DNA of 64,000 nt. It comes from Saxidomus purpurata (taxonomy: Eukaryota; Mollusca; Bivalvia; Venerida; Veneridae). Location: contig JAFMSR010000018.1 in assembly GCA_022818135.1 (NCBI GenBank), positions 36,728,375 through 36,792,374 on the forward strand. Direction: 5' to 3'. The notes under the pieces were generated by a model. The model was not told the DNA's origin and ran no database searches. It saw only the letters and a list, made by a program, of their open reading frames with translations. Of this stretch, positions 25,200 to 37,460 are shown in pieces. The position numbers and the translations under genes are program-made. How positions within the stretch are numbered: position 1 is the first letter of the stretch; every line of letters starts with the position of its first letter.

Positions 25200-26232
25200 A
25201 GGTCTTCAAATAGTATGGTCCGGAAACGAGCGTAGTACGATAGATAACCTGCCTCGGATCACGTGACAAACATCTGGGTACCCGCAATTTTGGAAAAAGA
25301 AAGAAAATATTGATACTTTATATCTACGTATATCTCGATATTTTACCAATCAATTTGACGAACAAAGTGATCCTTAATACAATATATGCATTCCCTTATC
25401 ATTACATGATATTATATTTTACCGATGTTTCGTTTAAGGTGGATTTACGCATTGGAAAGTTGACCTCATACGAATGGGTCTTTTCACAAATGACCACAAG
25501 TGGAAAACCGACCTAATTTTAGCGCTTCTTTCCTACTTGCATGGTGTTCATGGGATTGATGTAACATCTTTTTCTCATAGATTTAAGTCTAATGTACTTC
25601 TGTTATGTTTTAGATTTTCGTATTTCACCCGTATTTTAATTTTCATGGATGGTTAGATACGTTCAAAATCTAAAAATGGCGTCAATGGTGATTTTTTTTT
25701 CGCGATACGGTGATATTTTGTGCACAGGTTTTCACTATATATTTAGGGTCAAAATTAATAATGGAAAATTGCTAATTAAAATGTAAATTAAGAGTTATTT
25801 TTCAACGGATATGAATTAGATTTTCGTTTTTTTATTTGATAACATAATAACGTACAGTTTTGTAAGACCAGTATCGCGAGTCAAATTACCATCCATCGCT
25901 AAAATGCGCAAGACGAAATAGCATGGACCATGTTTAACTCGCGTTAAAGATAAAAGTTAATTTTATATAGGGGTTTTAATTACACAGTTTTACAGAAAAT
26001 TTCATCAGCTTTCAACTTATACCATTTTTTTTATTAAATGTGGTATTTAAATGACGTAATGACAGGCAGTTTTGCATACAACTATCGGACAAATACCAGT
26101 TTACTCGCTTGGCATGATAAATGCACGGTGTGATAAACGCTTCCAAGTAAAAATCGATAACCGAGACAAGATTATCAGTACGATAAGACATTTATAGAGG
26201 GCGTTTCCGGACCATACTATTTGAAAGACCTT
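25200..26232. mobile_element. ~1.03 kb TIR element
   Basis: The left end AGGTCTTCAAATAGTATGG continues TCCGGAAACG. The right end mirrors it (CGTTTCCGG, ACCATACTATTTGAAAGACC). The interior is AT-rich with only short frames. The same terminal sequence occurs as a stand-alone palindrome at 33391-33425. Target-site duplication was not resolved. Confidence 0.7.
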
Positions 26233-27391
26233 GCTGAACTGGAGCATGCTGATGATACACAAATGTAGATATGGCACTGATCACTGTGTGTGGTTTGGTT
26301 GAAATACAAAGAAAAGTACAGGAGTAGTAACACACACATTGTAAAATTACACAAATCAAGGGCAGTAACTCTTTGTCTGAAAATAGGTCATTCTACCTTT
26401 TTTGCATGCTTATATTTGTTATAATCAAGACCAATGATGACACTAGATGTTACAAGTACATTGTATCCACAACACAGATCTACATGTAAGAGGTATTATC
26501 ATCTAAATTCACCATTACTCTAACTTCGCTCTAGAAATTAAATTATACCACTCTATTTCTACCATGATGTTGTGAAAAATAAGTGGTATTTTCTGAAACC
26601 ATTATCATTACATTAAATATAACACAATTCTATCCCTATTCTATATATGAATTTATTAGTCTTTCACTTTCAGAGCAACTGAAAGTGATCACTGGGCTTT
26701 ATCCAATAGGTCAGAAAGGAGGACATTAGTCAAAATATAAATATGAAATGCTCCTGTTGTACAATGTACTTGTTTTAAATAAAATTTCTGTCCAAAAAGT
26801 GATAAAATATTGGTAGAAAAAACATAGAGTTTTACAAGTCAAACAACACTTTGTTATAACAGGATATGCTGTTTTTTTTAAAAACTATGCTTCTCTTCGA
26901 AATGGCCATATATATACATTATACTTTATCATTGGGAAGTAAGGAAACTTTTGGCATTTTTCACGATCAAGTAATAAACCAGCATTTTCTATTACCAGTG
27001 ACAAATGGTTTATTTGATATTGGCCACCAGCCCATTACAAAATATATGTTACAATTATTTTGTATCAAATTCTTAAGACTGGTAACTGTTATTGACAATA
27101 ATGTGTAAATAATAATACTGATTAAATTACAACAATATGTAACTAATACTGGCTGAAGTACACAGATCTTACTTATAATATTATAAGAATATGAGTCACA
27201 TGGCAAGATTACGTTCATACATCTATTATATATTCTGTTGTATATCTTGCATTGCTTTACGTTTTTGAAATGCATAGTATGTATACACTGCTGAACCTAT
27301 AATAACCTTGTCAGAATTACAGCTCATGAGAATTCTAAACTTATATCATATGTATGTACATTAGTATTTTCAAAATATATTCCAGGTATAT
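26233..27391. other. Intergenic, no gene recognised
   Basis: AT-rich. The short frames around 26866-27275 have no recognisable family or splice context. Confidence 0.5.
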
Positions 27392-28483
27392 ATTTTTATG
27401 CCCCCGAAGGGTGGCATATTAAAATCGCACCGTCTGTCCGTCTGTCCGTCCGTCCGTCTGTCCGTCTGTCCGTCCGTCCCCCGCGCCCCCACTTACAAAT
27501 TCGTGTCCGGACCGTAACTTTGTCATGCATTGAAGGATTTTAAAATAACTTGGCACACATGTCTAGCACATCAAGACGACGTGTCGCGTGCAAGACCCAC
27601 ATCCCTACCTCAAAGGTGAAGGTCACACTTGGAGTATGAAGGTTATGGAATCCTCCATATATGCACACATTCGTGTCCGGACTGTAACTTTGTCATGCAT
27701 TGAAGGATTTTAAAATAACTAGGTACACATGTCTAGCACATCAAGACGACATGTCGCGTGCAAGACCCACGTCCCTAGCTCAAAGGTCAAGGTCATACTT
27801 AGAGTTTGAAGATAATGGATTCCTCCATATAAGCATATATGCACACATTCGTGTCCGGACTGTAACTTTGTCATGCATTGAAGGATTTTAAAATAACTTG
27901 GCACAAATGTCTAGCACATCAAGACGACGTGTCGCGTGCAAGACCCACGTCCCTAGCTCAAAGGTCAAGGTCATACTTAGAGTTTGAAGGTAATGGATTC
28001 CTCTATATAAGCATATATGCACACATTCGTGTCCAGACTGTAACTTTGTCATGCCTTGAAGGATTTTAAAATAATTTGGCACAAATGTCTAGCACATCAA
28101 GACGACGTGTCGGTGCATGACCCACATCCCTACCACAAAGGTCAAGGTCACACTTAGAGTTTATAGGTAATGGAATCCTCTATATATGCATACATTTGTG
28201 TCCGGACTATAACTTTATTATGCTTTGAAGGATTTTAAAATAACTGTGCACAAATGTCTAGCACATCAAACGGATGTGTCGCGTGCAAGTCCCAGGTCCC
28301 TACCTCAAAGGTCAAGGTCACACTTAGTGTTTAAAGTAATGGAATACTGTATGCATGATTACTCTGTCATGCATGGAAGGATTTTAAAATTACATAGCAC
28401 ATTTATTGAGCACATGGAGAGGACACAGACTGTGAGGCACCTCTTTCGGGGGCATTCGTCACTTGGGAGGGACAGCTCTTGTT
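27392..28483 (-). mobile_element. Pearl/Helentron-like family 1 element, inverted
   Basis: Read on the minus strand it has the same order as 16479-17712: head AACAAGAGCTGTCCCTCCCA, units with GTCCGGAC/GTCCAGAC and TGACCTTGACCTTTGA, a (GGAC)n-type microsatellite (27427-27480) and tail CACCCTTCGGGGGCATAAAAA. About five to six units of 170-180 bp are present. It appears full length. Confidence 0.9.
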
Positions 28484-28851
28484 CTCTTATATATGAAAGA
28501 GCTGAATGTAAACCAGCATTTTCTATTACCAAAAACGATTTAGTTATCATGCATTTATGTAACAAATTATCATAAATATGCATGTGTGTCATGTAGTTCA
28601 TATTAAAATTACCCGAAAAATCATATGACAACAGTTGGAATGTATACGGTATTATGTCCCATCAGTTTTTATATTGTTATTCTGATGAAGGCTTTCACCG
28701 AAACCTTCTATAATAACTATGATATAAATACATTGTAACATTAAATGTTGTAATAATAAGTACTTGATGATTTCTTAAAGTACAATAAATGCTTTCAAAA
28801 ATAGTAGGAAATAGCATACATAACATTGAATATTTCTATTACAAGCTGACA

Positions 28852-29655
28852 AACAAGAGCTGTCAGTAGACAGCGCGCTCGACTATTCTCAGTGATTGAC
28901 AATATAAAATAATATCCATCCTGGAACTTTAACGTAAATTCTAAGTCGAAAAAGGGGCACAATTCTGTCAAAAGGCTCGATAGAGTTATCTCCTCCTGTG
29001 TACAGGTTGGGGGCATGATGGTGAACAAGTGTGCAAAGTTTCAAAGCCAGATGACAATTGAATTGGAAAATATTTGAGGTGGTACGCAAACTTTAACGTA
29101 AATTCTAAGTCGAAAAAGGGGCATAATTCTGTCAAAATGCTTGATACAGTGACCTCCTCCTGTGTACAGGTTGGGGGCATGATGGTGAACAAGGGTGCGA
29201 AGTTTCAAAGCCAGATGTCAATGGACTTTGTAAATATTTGAGGTGGTACGCAAACTTTAACGTAAATTCTAAGTCGAAAAAGGGGCATAATTTTGTCAAA
29301 ATGCTTGATAGAGTTATCTCCTCCTTAGTACAGGTTGGGGCATGATGGTGAACAAGCATGCAAAGTTTCAAAGCCAGATGTCAATGGACTTTGAAAATAT
29401 TTGAGGTGGTACGCAAACTTTAACGTAAACTCTAAGTAGAAAAAGGGGCATAATTTTGTCAAAATGCTTGATAGAGTTACCTCCTCCTGTGTACAGGTTG
29501 GGGGCATGATGGTGAACAAGTGTGCAAAGTTTCAAAGCCATATGTCAATGGACTTTGAAAATATTTGAGGTGGTACGTAAACTTTAACATAAGTGGTTAC
29601 GCCGACGCTTGGATGACTAGGATAGCTCTCCTTATTCTTCGAATAGTCGAGCTAA
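28852..29655 (+). mobile_element. Pearl-like family 3 element
   Basis: Head AACAAGAGCTGTCAGTAGAC is followed by AGCGCGCTCGACTATTC. An array of 163-164 bp units follows (GGTGGTACG at 29078, 29242, 29405 and 29569), each with CTTTAACGTAAATTCTAAGT and a 'GTACAGGTTGGGG' phrase. The tail is TTCGAATAGTCGAGCTAAAAA, whose GAATAGTCGAGC is the inverse of GCTCGACTATTC near the head: a subterminal inverted pair. No microsatellite is obvious. Confidence 0.85.
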
Positions 29656-29986
29656 AAATGAAAATAAACCTTACAAAATACAAGAGAAAGATATCTATTT
29701 TTGACTATGATAATTAAACAAGATTTTAACATATTTGAATTCAATTACATTCAACTGAATTAAGTTGATTCTAACACAATATTGATGTAACAACATGTAA
29801 CTTGTTGTGTTTTAAATGTTGATCATCAGATCCTGGATTTCAATAAAATTTAATTTCTTATCAAGTCAGGCTTACTTAAGTATGCCTTAAATCTCTGACT
29901 AGACTAAGCTAATAATGAACACAATATGTACATGTACTAACCAACCCATACAATCACAAAAAATAGATTAAAAGAATAATGAGCAA
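29656..29986. other. Spacer, no gene recognised
   Basis: AT-rich stretch between two pearl-like elements. Confidence 0.5.
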
Positions 29987-30440
29987 ACAAGAGGGTCATG
30001 ATGGCCCTATATCGCTCACCTGGCTTAAGAGAAGAAGATTTTTTTAAGTTTTTCCTATATAAGCCTATGTTAAATCAAGTGAACCCCCGGACGAGGGTCA
30101 GTTTTGAGCCGGGGATCATAACTGGACCAATCTTGGTAGAGGTCCACCAGGCAATGCCACATGCAAAATGTCTAAGCTCTGGACCTTTCTGTTCTTGAGA
30201 AGAAGATGTTTAAAGTTTTTCCTTTCTGTTGCCATGGCAGCCAGAGTTGTGCATGGAATGGAGTTATTTGAGCAACTTTGATAGAGCTTCATGCAAGGAA
30301 TGTCTCTTCCAAGTTTCATTAACATTAACCTGTGGTATCAGAGGAGATGTTGTTTAAAGGAAAAATTGAACGAATGTATACTGGACGGTGAGCGATCCTA
30401 AATAGCTCACCCTGGCACTTTGTGCTAGGTGAGCTAAAAA
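29987..30440 (+). mobile_element. Pearl-like family 4 element
   Basis: Head ACAAGAGGGTCATGATGGCC is followed by ATATCGCTCACCTGG. Two units share 'GAAGAAGAT', 'AAGTTTTTCCT' and 'CTTGGTAGAGGTCCA'. The tail TGTGCTAGGTGAGCTAAAAA has AGGTGAGC inverse to GCTCACCT near the head. Older fragments lie at 6945-7330 and 8340-8620. It lies about 110 bp beyond the 3' end of the UBIAD1 coding region. Confidence 0.8.
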
Positions 30441-30553
30441 GGAACAAATGCAACTGAAGCATAAGCAGTTGATGTGTTAAAAGTGTAAACAGAAATAAAA
30501 AAAAAATTATTGTCTAAGCTGATAGATTTTGGCATTTCCATCCATGTAACTCC

Positions 30554-32130
30554 TTATAGAAGTGTTGGTAGGCTGGATTTATCTGTCAGTATAACAGCAA
30601 GTACATACAGTATACCGACTTGGAAATTTAATTTAGCAACTCTCTGAGGAACTTTGTTGAGTTCTTTCTTTCTGAACTGTTTTTCTATATCAAATGCTTC
30701 TTTACAGGTGATGAGAGGCAAAAACATCCACTTTGATATGTGCAAACCTCCTTGTACAAAAAGTAAATATGGCAAAAATAACAAAAAAGTAAACAATATA
30801 TAAGATCCTAACCAGCCCAGAAGAATTGCAACTGTTACAATTTTGGCTTTGTTATCAGAGTCCATATCTCTTGTGTTATTAGCATGAAGAATGGCTATGA
30901 TGTTCAATGCTAGTGGCAGTGCATACAACAGGGTGACAATAGACAACTCGCCAGCTTGAGCAAGGAATGAAAACATAACAGCTACTGGTCCAAAAGTCAG
31001 GAATATAATGATGTCACCGAGTGCCATGTATTTCAGCCCAAGCCCACCTGTGTATAAAAAGCTACTTGATAATCCACAGAAGAAGATTAAAGCCAAGTGT
31101 TCCATTTTGGCTGGAGACAAGAAGCATAGGATTAAAAATCCTGTGATTCCAACGGAATAGAGTACCATTCCAAGCCACTGAATGTCCTCTAGATTTAGAA
31201 TTTTATCCACAAGTGTGCGATCATCACTCTGCTTTGTGTCAATGCCCCGAATATAGTCAAAGTATGTATTGACGAGGTTTCCTGCAGCATGGACAGACAG
31301 TGCTGTGAGCAATGTTGTTACAAAGACTGGCATAGAGAAATAGCCAACGGTTTTGTATGCAAGGGCACTTCCAAGTGCAACGGGCGTAAAACTGGCAGTA
31401 AATGACCACGGTCTCAGGGCTATCAAATATCTGAAACAAAAAAAAGCATATCAGCATTAACAATACAGCAAACTGTGACAAGTTAATTGCTATCAGGGCA
31501 GCCTAGGTGTGAATAACACCTATTATTATATCCAATTTTATAGTTACAAGCTAACGGTAGACTGTCATCTTCTTTCATTTTTATTCTTGGTTTTTGTACA
31601 TTTAAGCATAGAGACCAGCGATGAAAGCTGAGGAATCACCTTTCCTGATTGTTAATAATATATCAGTACTTGGATGTGCCATGCCAAGATTAAACAGTCA
31701 GTGTGATGAAGAAATGAAAATTTAATTTTGGTAATTGCATAATATTAATTATTAGCTACTTACTCAATATCAATTATGTTTAATGATATTTGCATTTCCA
31801 AGAAAGTTATTTCTAGTGGCATGGGGTTACCAAATTGGTAGTAGTCGGGCTTAAGTACATAGAACGTCTGTACTAAGCTACAAAAATGATTGGTACGAAC
31901 TATTTAGAGTACGAATGCTTCGTTCACAATTTTTTTCAAGTGTATGGCCATAGTTAGAGTATTTCCTTACTATCATATAAGTTATGTTACCTTTTTAAAT
32001 GTTCTTGCAACTGACTATACCGGGACGTGTCATTTATCTCGGCATTATCAGTAGAAATATGCTTTTCTTGACTTGTTGACATCTTGTCAGGTTGTTTTGA
32101 TTGTTTGACGTTTAGACCGGCGAGAACCAT
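30554..32130 (-). CDS. UBIAD1: UbiA prenyltransferase domain-containing protein 1
   Basis: Multi-pass membrane prenyltransferase of the UbiA superfamily. In animals it transfers a geranylgeranyl chain to menadione to make menaquinone-4, has been linked to CoQ10, and binds HMG-CoA reductase in ER/Golgi membranes. Two exons: 32130-31991 (140 nt) and 31430-30554 (877 nt). The 560-nt intron has a GTAACA donor and a TTTTGTTTCAG acceptor; together they give 338 aa, the length of the human protein. The exon-2 frame opens LIALRPWSFTASFTPVALGS. The first aspartate-rich motif is N101-TYF-D105 with D111; the second is NNTRDMDSD at 231-239. SDDRTLVDKIL and KVPQRVAKLN are also typical. The start is the first ATG in the open frame; a second Met lies 16 codons on. 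The N-terminal 45 residues are hydrophilic and unconserved. All key residues are present, so it looks functional. No clear poly(A) signal was placed. Confidence 0.95.
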
Positions 32131-32496
32131 TCTGTGTATTTTACCAATATCAAGGTTATAGATAGATTGTGTGAAATAGCGCACAATGTATGCGTCTCAA
32201 AATAAGAAGAGATCTACACAAAGTTCGTGTGTTACAGTTATCTGCATTACTCTTAGACCACATGACTGTTATCTCTATCCTATCAAGCAATAGATTAACC
32301 AGTCAGGACAATCCTGCTAGTAGTCTGATAGGTGGCAAGCATAGACCATATGTCTTTTTTCAATTCATAGGAAGCCAGATGAAGGCTTAAAGGCGTAGAA
32401 CATTGTACTACAACAGTAATCCTCCCTCTTAAAATACACAAAATATGGTATGACTGCGTCCACTGGTTCTGGATTCAGTTTTTTTATCTTCACATT
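32131..32496. other. UBIAD1 upstream region
   Basis: Presumed 5' UTR and promoter of UBIAD1 (minus strand). No TATA box or other element could be assigned with confidence. Confidence 0.4.
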
Positions 32497-32497
32497 A

Positions 32498-32575
<78 letters not shown>

Positions 32576-32576
32576 G
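32497..32576. repeat. (ATG)n trinucleotide microsatellite
   Basis: About 26 uninterrupted GAT/ATG triplets. It lies about 370 bp upstream of the UBIAD1 start codon. Confidence 0.97.
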
Positions 32577-32587
32577 ATAATTAACCT

Positions 32588-32630
32588 AATAATAATAATA
32601 ATAATGATAATAATTATATTAATAAAAATG

Positions 32631-32666
<36 letters not shown>
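32588..32666. repeat. (AAT)n trinucleotide microsatellite
   Basis: Interrupted AATAAT tract in two blocks (about 32588-32612 and 32632-32666). An isoleucine-rich open frame here is an artefact of the repeat. Confidence 0.95.
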
Positions 32667-32672
<6 letters not shown>

Positions 32673-34881
32673 TCTTTTGTAATAAGAATAATTATGATAT
32701 TAATGATAACTTTATTTTACGAAGGTTACATTATGAATTGCAAACATTCAACACATATACAATAATTTTGAAAAAATGCATAGTGCAAGCTTAACTAGAA
32801 CGAAGTTCACGTTAATTTGGACTGGAAAAAATTGAAAAGTTCTTATTATATGAGTTGTCTTGGAACTTTAATTTAAGGTCGGTAAGACAGAAAATAGATG
32901 TAACAAAATCTCTACAGGCAACTACAATGCAAATAAATGTAAACAATGTAAAACGCGAGTTATAAGCGACTACAGAATAATAGTATTTGAGTAAATTGCT
33001 GACAGAGGTTGCAAAATGCTAATAAACACGCAAACTTAACATTTTTCTCAAGTGTAAGAACAACTGACTAGAATTCTCAAATGTGTCCAAAAACTATCAA
33101 ATATAAACAGAGACAAAACTGACTTTAAAAGTGTGGGCACAGTCCTACATACACATGGTGGTGTGGGTAAGATATTGTAAGAAAAAGTGCTACCACAAAA
33201 TAGATTTGGAGTGATCTCACAGTATGGAAATGAAATTCCTTAAAACCACTTAAAAGCACATATGGCCTCAAAACACACAAGTTTCTTTATATCTTCAATG
33301 ACAGAAGCAACTTAAAATACAAATGTAACTTGAAATAATCCCTGATAGATAAAAATGATTTCAATTAATTTGAATATAATCACTTATCCCAAGGTCTTTC
33401 AAAATAGTACTATTTGAAAGACCTTGCTTATCCTAATCAATCCTTAAGAAGTTGAAATAAATTATTCTTAAATCAAAATTATTGATTTTATCATATTGAT
33501 GTGGTAAGTTAGGTATATAAAATACGTTTCTTATGCGGAATCCTCTTTTCACGAAAATAGATATTTCGTTGTAGGCATATTCAGTTGTCACTGAAACTTG
33601 TAGTCAAATCAGTTGCAATTTTTCTGATGGAATATGTTCAGCATTTTTATTTTGCTAATTTTGCTTGAGTTTTTCATTTTAACAAATGCACTAAAAAATT
33701 AGATTGAGAGAGAAAAAATACATGTATGTGGAAAAATTCGATTAAATTAGACGAGGATAACTGCTATCACGTTGATGATTGTAATTTTTTATACCGAACC
33801 CAAATTGCCAACAAACCAGAGTAGTTATGGCATTTGGAATTTATTCGTTGATAGAAGCTGTTATATTATGTTTGAATGCTGTTTGCATCCTTCATGAAGA
33901 ACGATTCTTGTCCAAAAGTATGTTTTTCTTTACATAATACGCTGTTAGACACGTTTCAATCACCTAGCAAAATGATATTATTGTGGACATGTACATATTT
34001 CGGATAAAATGTAGGAATTACATATATCATCCTAATTAAGAAAGCTGTCTTAACCAAAGCACTTCTTTGCTGGCTGAATTAAATCTGAATCTTTAAGTTT
34101 ACAGAATACCAGACTCTTGTATGACTCCAGCTTGATTATGTGATATTTACGATCTGGCTCTCTCCCAGTTTGAGTGTTTGAAACGTTGACCAGTAGAAGC
34201 AGCCCAGTGTTGGGCCAGGTTGTTTGGATTAAGTGTACATGTAATTAAAAGTTGTACATACATTTTGTAGTTTTAACATTATAGTATATTACCCAACCGT
34301 AAAGATCGCCAAGACTCCACTCGCCAAGGGTGGGCAATAACAGAACTTTGTGTTAACAATGTTATGTTTACATTGTAGGTATCGTAAAGGACTTTTTTGT
34401 AACTGTTTTACTATCTAAAGGAGCTCTAAAATGCTCTGGATACTCATATCTTTTTAAAGTGATTTACCATGACGGCATATTACTGTTAATGTTATATCTA
34501 TTAATAAAACAGTGCAAGTTACATGTCCACGATTTTTTTCATTTTGAACATTACTAAAATTGAAAATAACGAATAAATTGTGTGTTTTATTAGCTTTCCA
34601 ATGGAATAAAAACCTGTTGGACTGCAGCAATATAGGATACCGACGAGTTATGTCTTATAAATAGAAAATATAATGTAATTCATTGTACCGGACTTTGTTT
34701 ACACATTTGCTTTGTTTTGAAATAATAAATGGAGAGTGATACTTGATAATGCATGTAGATTAAATTTGTATGTGACATTAAATGCAGCCAGTCAAATATA
34801 TTGCTCTGATTGATAGATGTACACCGCTGTATTAAATGAATTCTAGTATGCAAAAGAATAATATTGTTACATATTTCATAG
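32667..34881. other. Intergenic, no gene recognised
   Basis: AT-rich, with the 33391 palindrome as the only structured feature. Upstream exons matching the candidate exon at 34882 were sought and not found. Confidence 0.5.
33391..33425. repeat. Palindrome of two TIR-element ends
   Basis: AAGGTCTTTCAAAATAGT meets ACTATTTGAAAGACCTT directly, giving a 35-bp palindrome with one extra A in the left arm. Each arm equals the outermost part of the terminal inverted repeats of the element at 25200-26232. No element body lies between. Confidence 0.85.
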
Positions 34882-34977
34882 TTGGATGGGGTACAGACCA
34901 GCGAGGGTTTGGAGAGCAACCAGGTATGAAGACTCAGATAATGAACTTGATACGCTCAATACGTACAGTTATGAGAA
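34882..34977 (+). CDS. Candidate exon of an unidentified gene
   Basis: Preceded by a plausible acceptor (CATATTTCATAG) and ending at AGAA|GTAAGTTA, a near-consensus donor. The frame from 34883 reads WMGYRPARVWRATRYEDSDN and continues with ELDTLNTYSYE, a charged, tyrosine-rich segment unlike chance translation. If the donor is not used, the frame closes two codons later (AAG TAA) and this would be a terminal exon followed by a roughly 1.7 kb stop-rich 3' UTR reaching the AATAAA at 36694. I do not recognise the protein and found no partner exon, so this stays a weak call. Confidence 0.3.
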
Positions 34978-34981
34978 GTAA

Positions 34982-36759
34982 GTTAAAGCCAGTTGCTTAT
35001 TATTATCTATATGGAGTGAAATAAAGCATGTTAGCTCCTGTGATCATGGTCCATATCTGTGAACATTTAGCATACTAACTTTTGAGCAACTTTTAACATA
35101 CTCACACCCAGATTAAATTACGTAAGCGTTTTGAGTCTCTTTCATTAATCGGCAAGATTCAAAGGTCCTAAACACGGGTATGTTTAGTGCTAAGAGACTT
35201 GTATGAATTTTGTCAGAAGAGGTAAGAAGCTTGATACCTTTTAGATCGTGACATAATTTTTCATTCTTGAGTCAGATTGATAAGTTGATTGGCATTCGGA
35301 AGTTACGGGCCCTGAATAGTAAAAATGACATGTACATATTGTACTGCACTGCCAGACCACTGTGTTTTGATTAAGTTTAGTCAAATGTAAGATTACCAAA
35401 CAATGTTGTTTGTCTGTAATTGATGCATGTCAGAGTTTTGTGTCCTGATGTTAAAAAGAATGGTGTCACCACATTTGTGTGAGACCAAACGGATTTATTC
35501 TGAAACTGTAGTTTGGTTCCTTGTGACCTGTATGAAAGCGTGTAGGAAAGCCATATGGATTTTGTGCTTAACTGGTTCTGGTCCTGTTGCAGTCAAAAAT
35601 TGCATATATCGTACGTTTATCATGACTTGTTTCAAATGTTAAAGATGATTTTCACTACTTTTTTTCTATTTCCAGTTCCTCTCATTGGTATAAATATAGT
35701 GGTGATAGCGTTTATGCTAGTTCTTGGATGATGATAAGAGACATTTATATTGATACGTTGTGAAAAAATCAGGCTGTTACGAATAGAACTTTTGAACTGT
35801 GAATTGACAAGGTATTTTCTAACAGTCAAGAAAATTGTCAAGAAAATTCCTATATTGTGGTGAAAAGATTCACATTGTGATATGTTACAATTTCTGCTAA
35901 TTCAGGCATCATAGCTAGAAGTGCAATACTTGTATTTGTTTTAGATGCTGATATATAAACAGTCAGTGTATCTTGCAATCGCTTTAATAGTTGCACAATC
36001 ACTTTGAATTTGTTTTGACAGATTGAATAATGAATAAACTGATAAAGAAGTTGTAGACCTGTGTTATACTTACTATGAAACAATGTTGACTTATGCCTTT
36101 CTTTTTCACAAAATAGTGTACCTAATAGAAAATGTTTCATATTTCTATGCAAAAATACTGAACTTTATTTATAAAATGTACTTATGATTTCAAAAGTAAT
36201 TTTAGGAATGTTTTTGTACAACAAACAGTAGATTATGACCACAAGACACCTTTCTTTGTAAATGAAGTGCAATGAGTAATTGAAACATCCAAATTGATCA
36301 CAGGCCTTAAGCCAGATCAAGTAAAAACTTTGCAAATATGAATTATATAAAACCCAGCTGAGCTTGTTTAAAAACGTGTTTACTTTGGAAGTTTTGTGGA
36401 TGTAAATTAAAAATGATATTATGGTGGGAGATTTTGTTAGGAGTGAAGTATTTCTACATTTGCTAAGAATGTTACTGTAAGATTTAAATATTCAACTATA
36501 TATGTACATGTACAGCTCATTGTTCATAAACTTCATTTAAATGTTACATTTATATTTCTTACTGTGTTTATGTTAAAATTTGTGTAAACATAGTAATATG
36601 TAAAACTTCATTGTAAAATGGTGTTAACATATATGATGTTGCTAGAGGATGAGGTAGATGTTTAGGTTCATTACGACTTCACATGTACAGATGAATAAAA
36701 TTAATTTGCAGTCATTCTGTTGTGTTCATTCATTGCCTATCATTCTCTATAAATTACTA
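34982..36759. other. Non-coding stretch, possible 3' UTR
   Basis: Stop-rich AT sequence with no exon-like frame, ending near the AATAAA at 36694. It could be the 3' UTR of the candidate gene at 34882 or plain intergenic sequence. Confidence 0.3.
36694..36699 (+). terminator. Possible poly(A) signal AATAAA
   Basis: Canonical hexamer followed about 20-30 nt later by T/G-rich sequence (CATTCTGTTGTGTTC). It is meaningful only if a plus-strand transcript ends here. Confidence 0.3.
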
Positions 36760-37460
36760 GCCAATCTGAGCCCAAAGTGTTCAAATCAAGCTCTTGTGAT
36801 CGTTTGATGTACGTCTCGCAGGCTGTCAACATTTACCTTATGGACACTTTAGAGGGCTCATTTCGTAAGCACTTGCCACGAAAACGAAGAATATTGGCCG
36901 TTTGGAACTCCAAATTGAGTTCATATTTGGGTCAGAAACTAGGCCAGCAGGTCAATTCGTAGGAAGACCTTGTGAATACTAAGAGGCCACCAGTTGTTGC
37001 CAATCAGCAAGAAAGTAGCTCAGAATGGTTGTCTTGATTACTAGGTCATGTGTGTGTTCAATAGCGAGGTCACACGATAAAATCATATATACCTACTAGT
37101 GAACACTCCAGAGGCCCATTTTGTACCCAATTATCATATACGTTAGAAAAGTTTGTCTTATTGAACTCTCGTTCGAGTTTGAAACTGGGCCAGGTTGGAT
37201 CCAATTCTAGGTTACCTGATAACAAAAAAAACTTTGCGAACACTTGAGGCCACAAATTTCCTAATCAGCAAGAATGTTTCCCAGAACTGTTCTCTTGATG
37301 AACTCTAGGTTGAGTTTGAAACTGTGCCAGTTTGCCATCTAGGCAAGTTTCACTAACAATGCTATGTGTCAAATTCAACAAATTGAGATTTCTAGATTCA
37401 CAAGGCTTATTGTATTTGCGCACGAAAATAAACCCAAACAAAAAATTGTGACCTAATTTC
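36760..37460 (-). repeat. Diverged dispersed tandem repeat
   Basis: Phrases such as 'GAGTTTGAAACTG.GCCA', 'CACTCCAGAGGCCCATTTTG', 'CACTTGAGGCCACAAATTT' and 'CAGCAAGAATGTTTC' recur two to four times at about 150-200 bp spacing. The copies are old and no element ends were recognised. Short frames here are not genes. Confidence 0.6.

Noticed and set aside
32574..32765. Isoleucine-rich frame
   Set aside because: Translation of the (AAT)n microsatellite.
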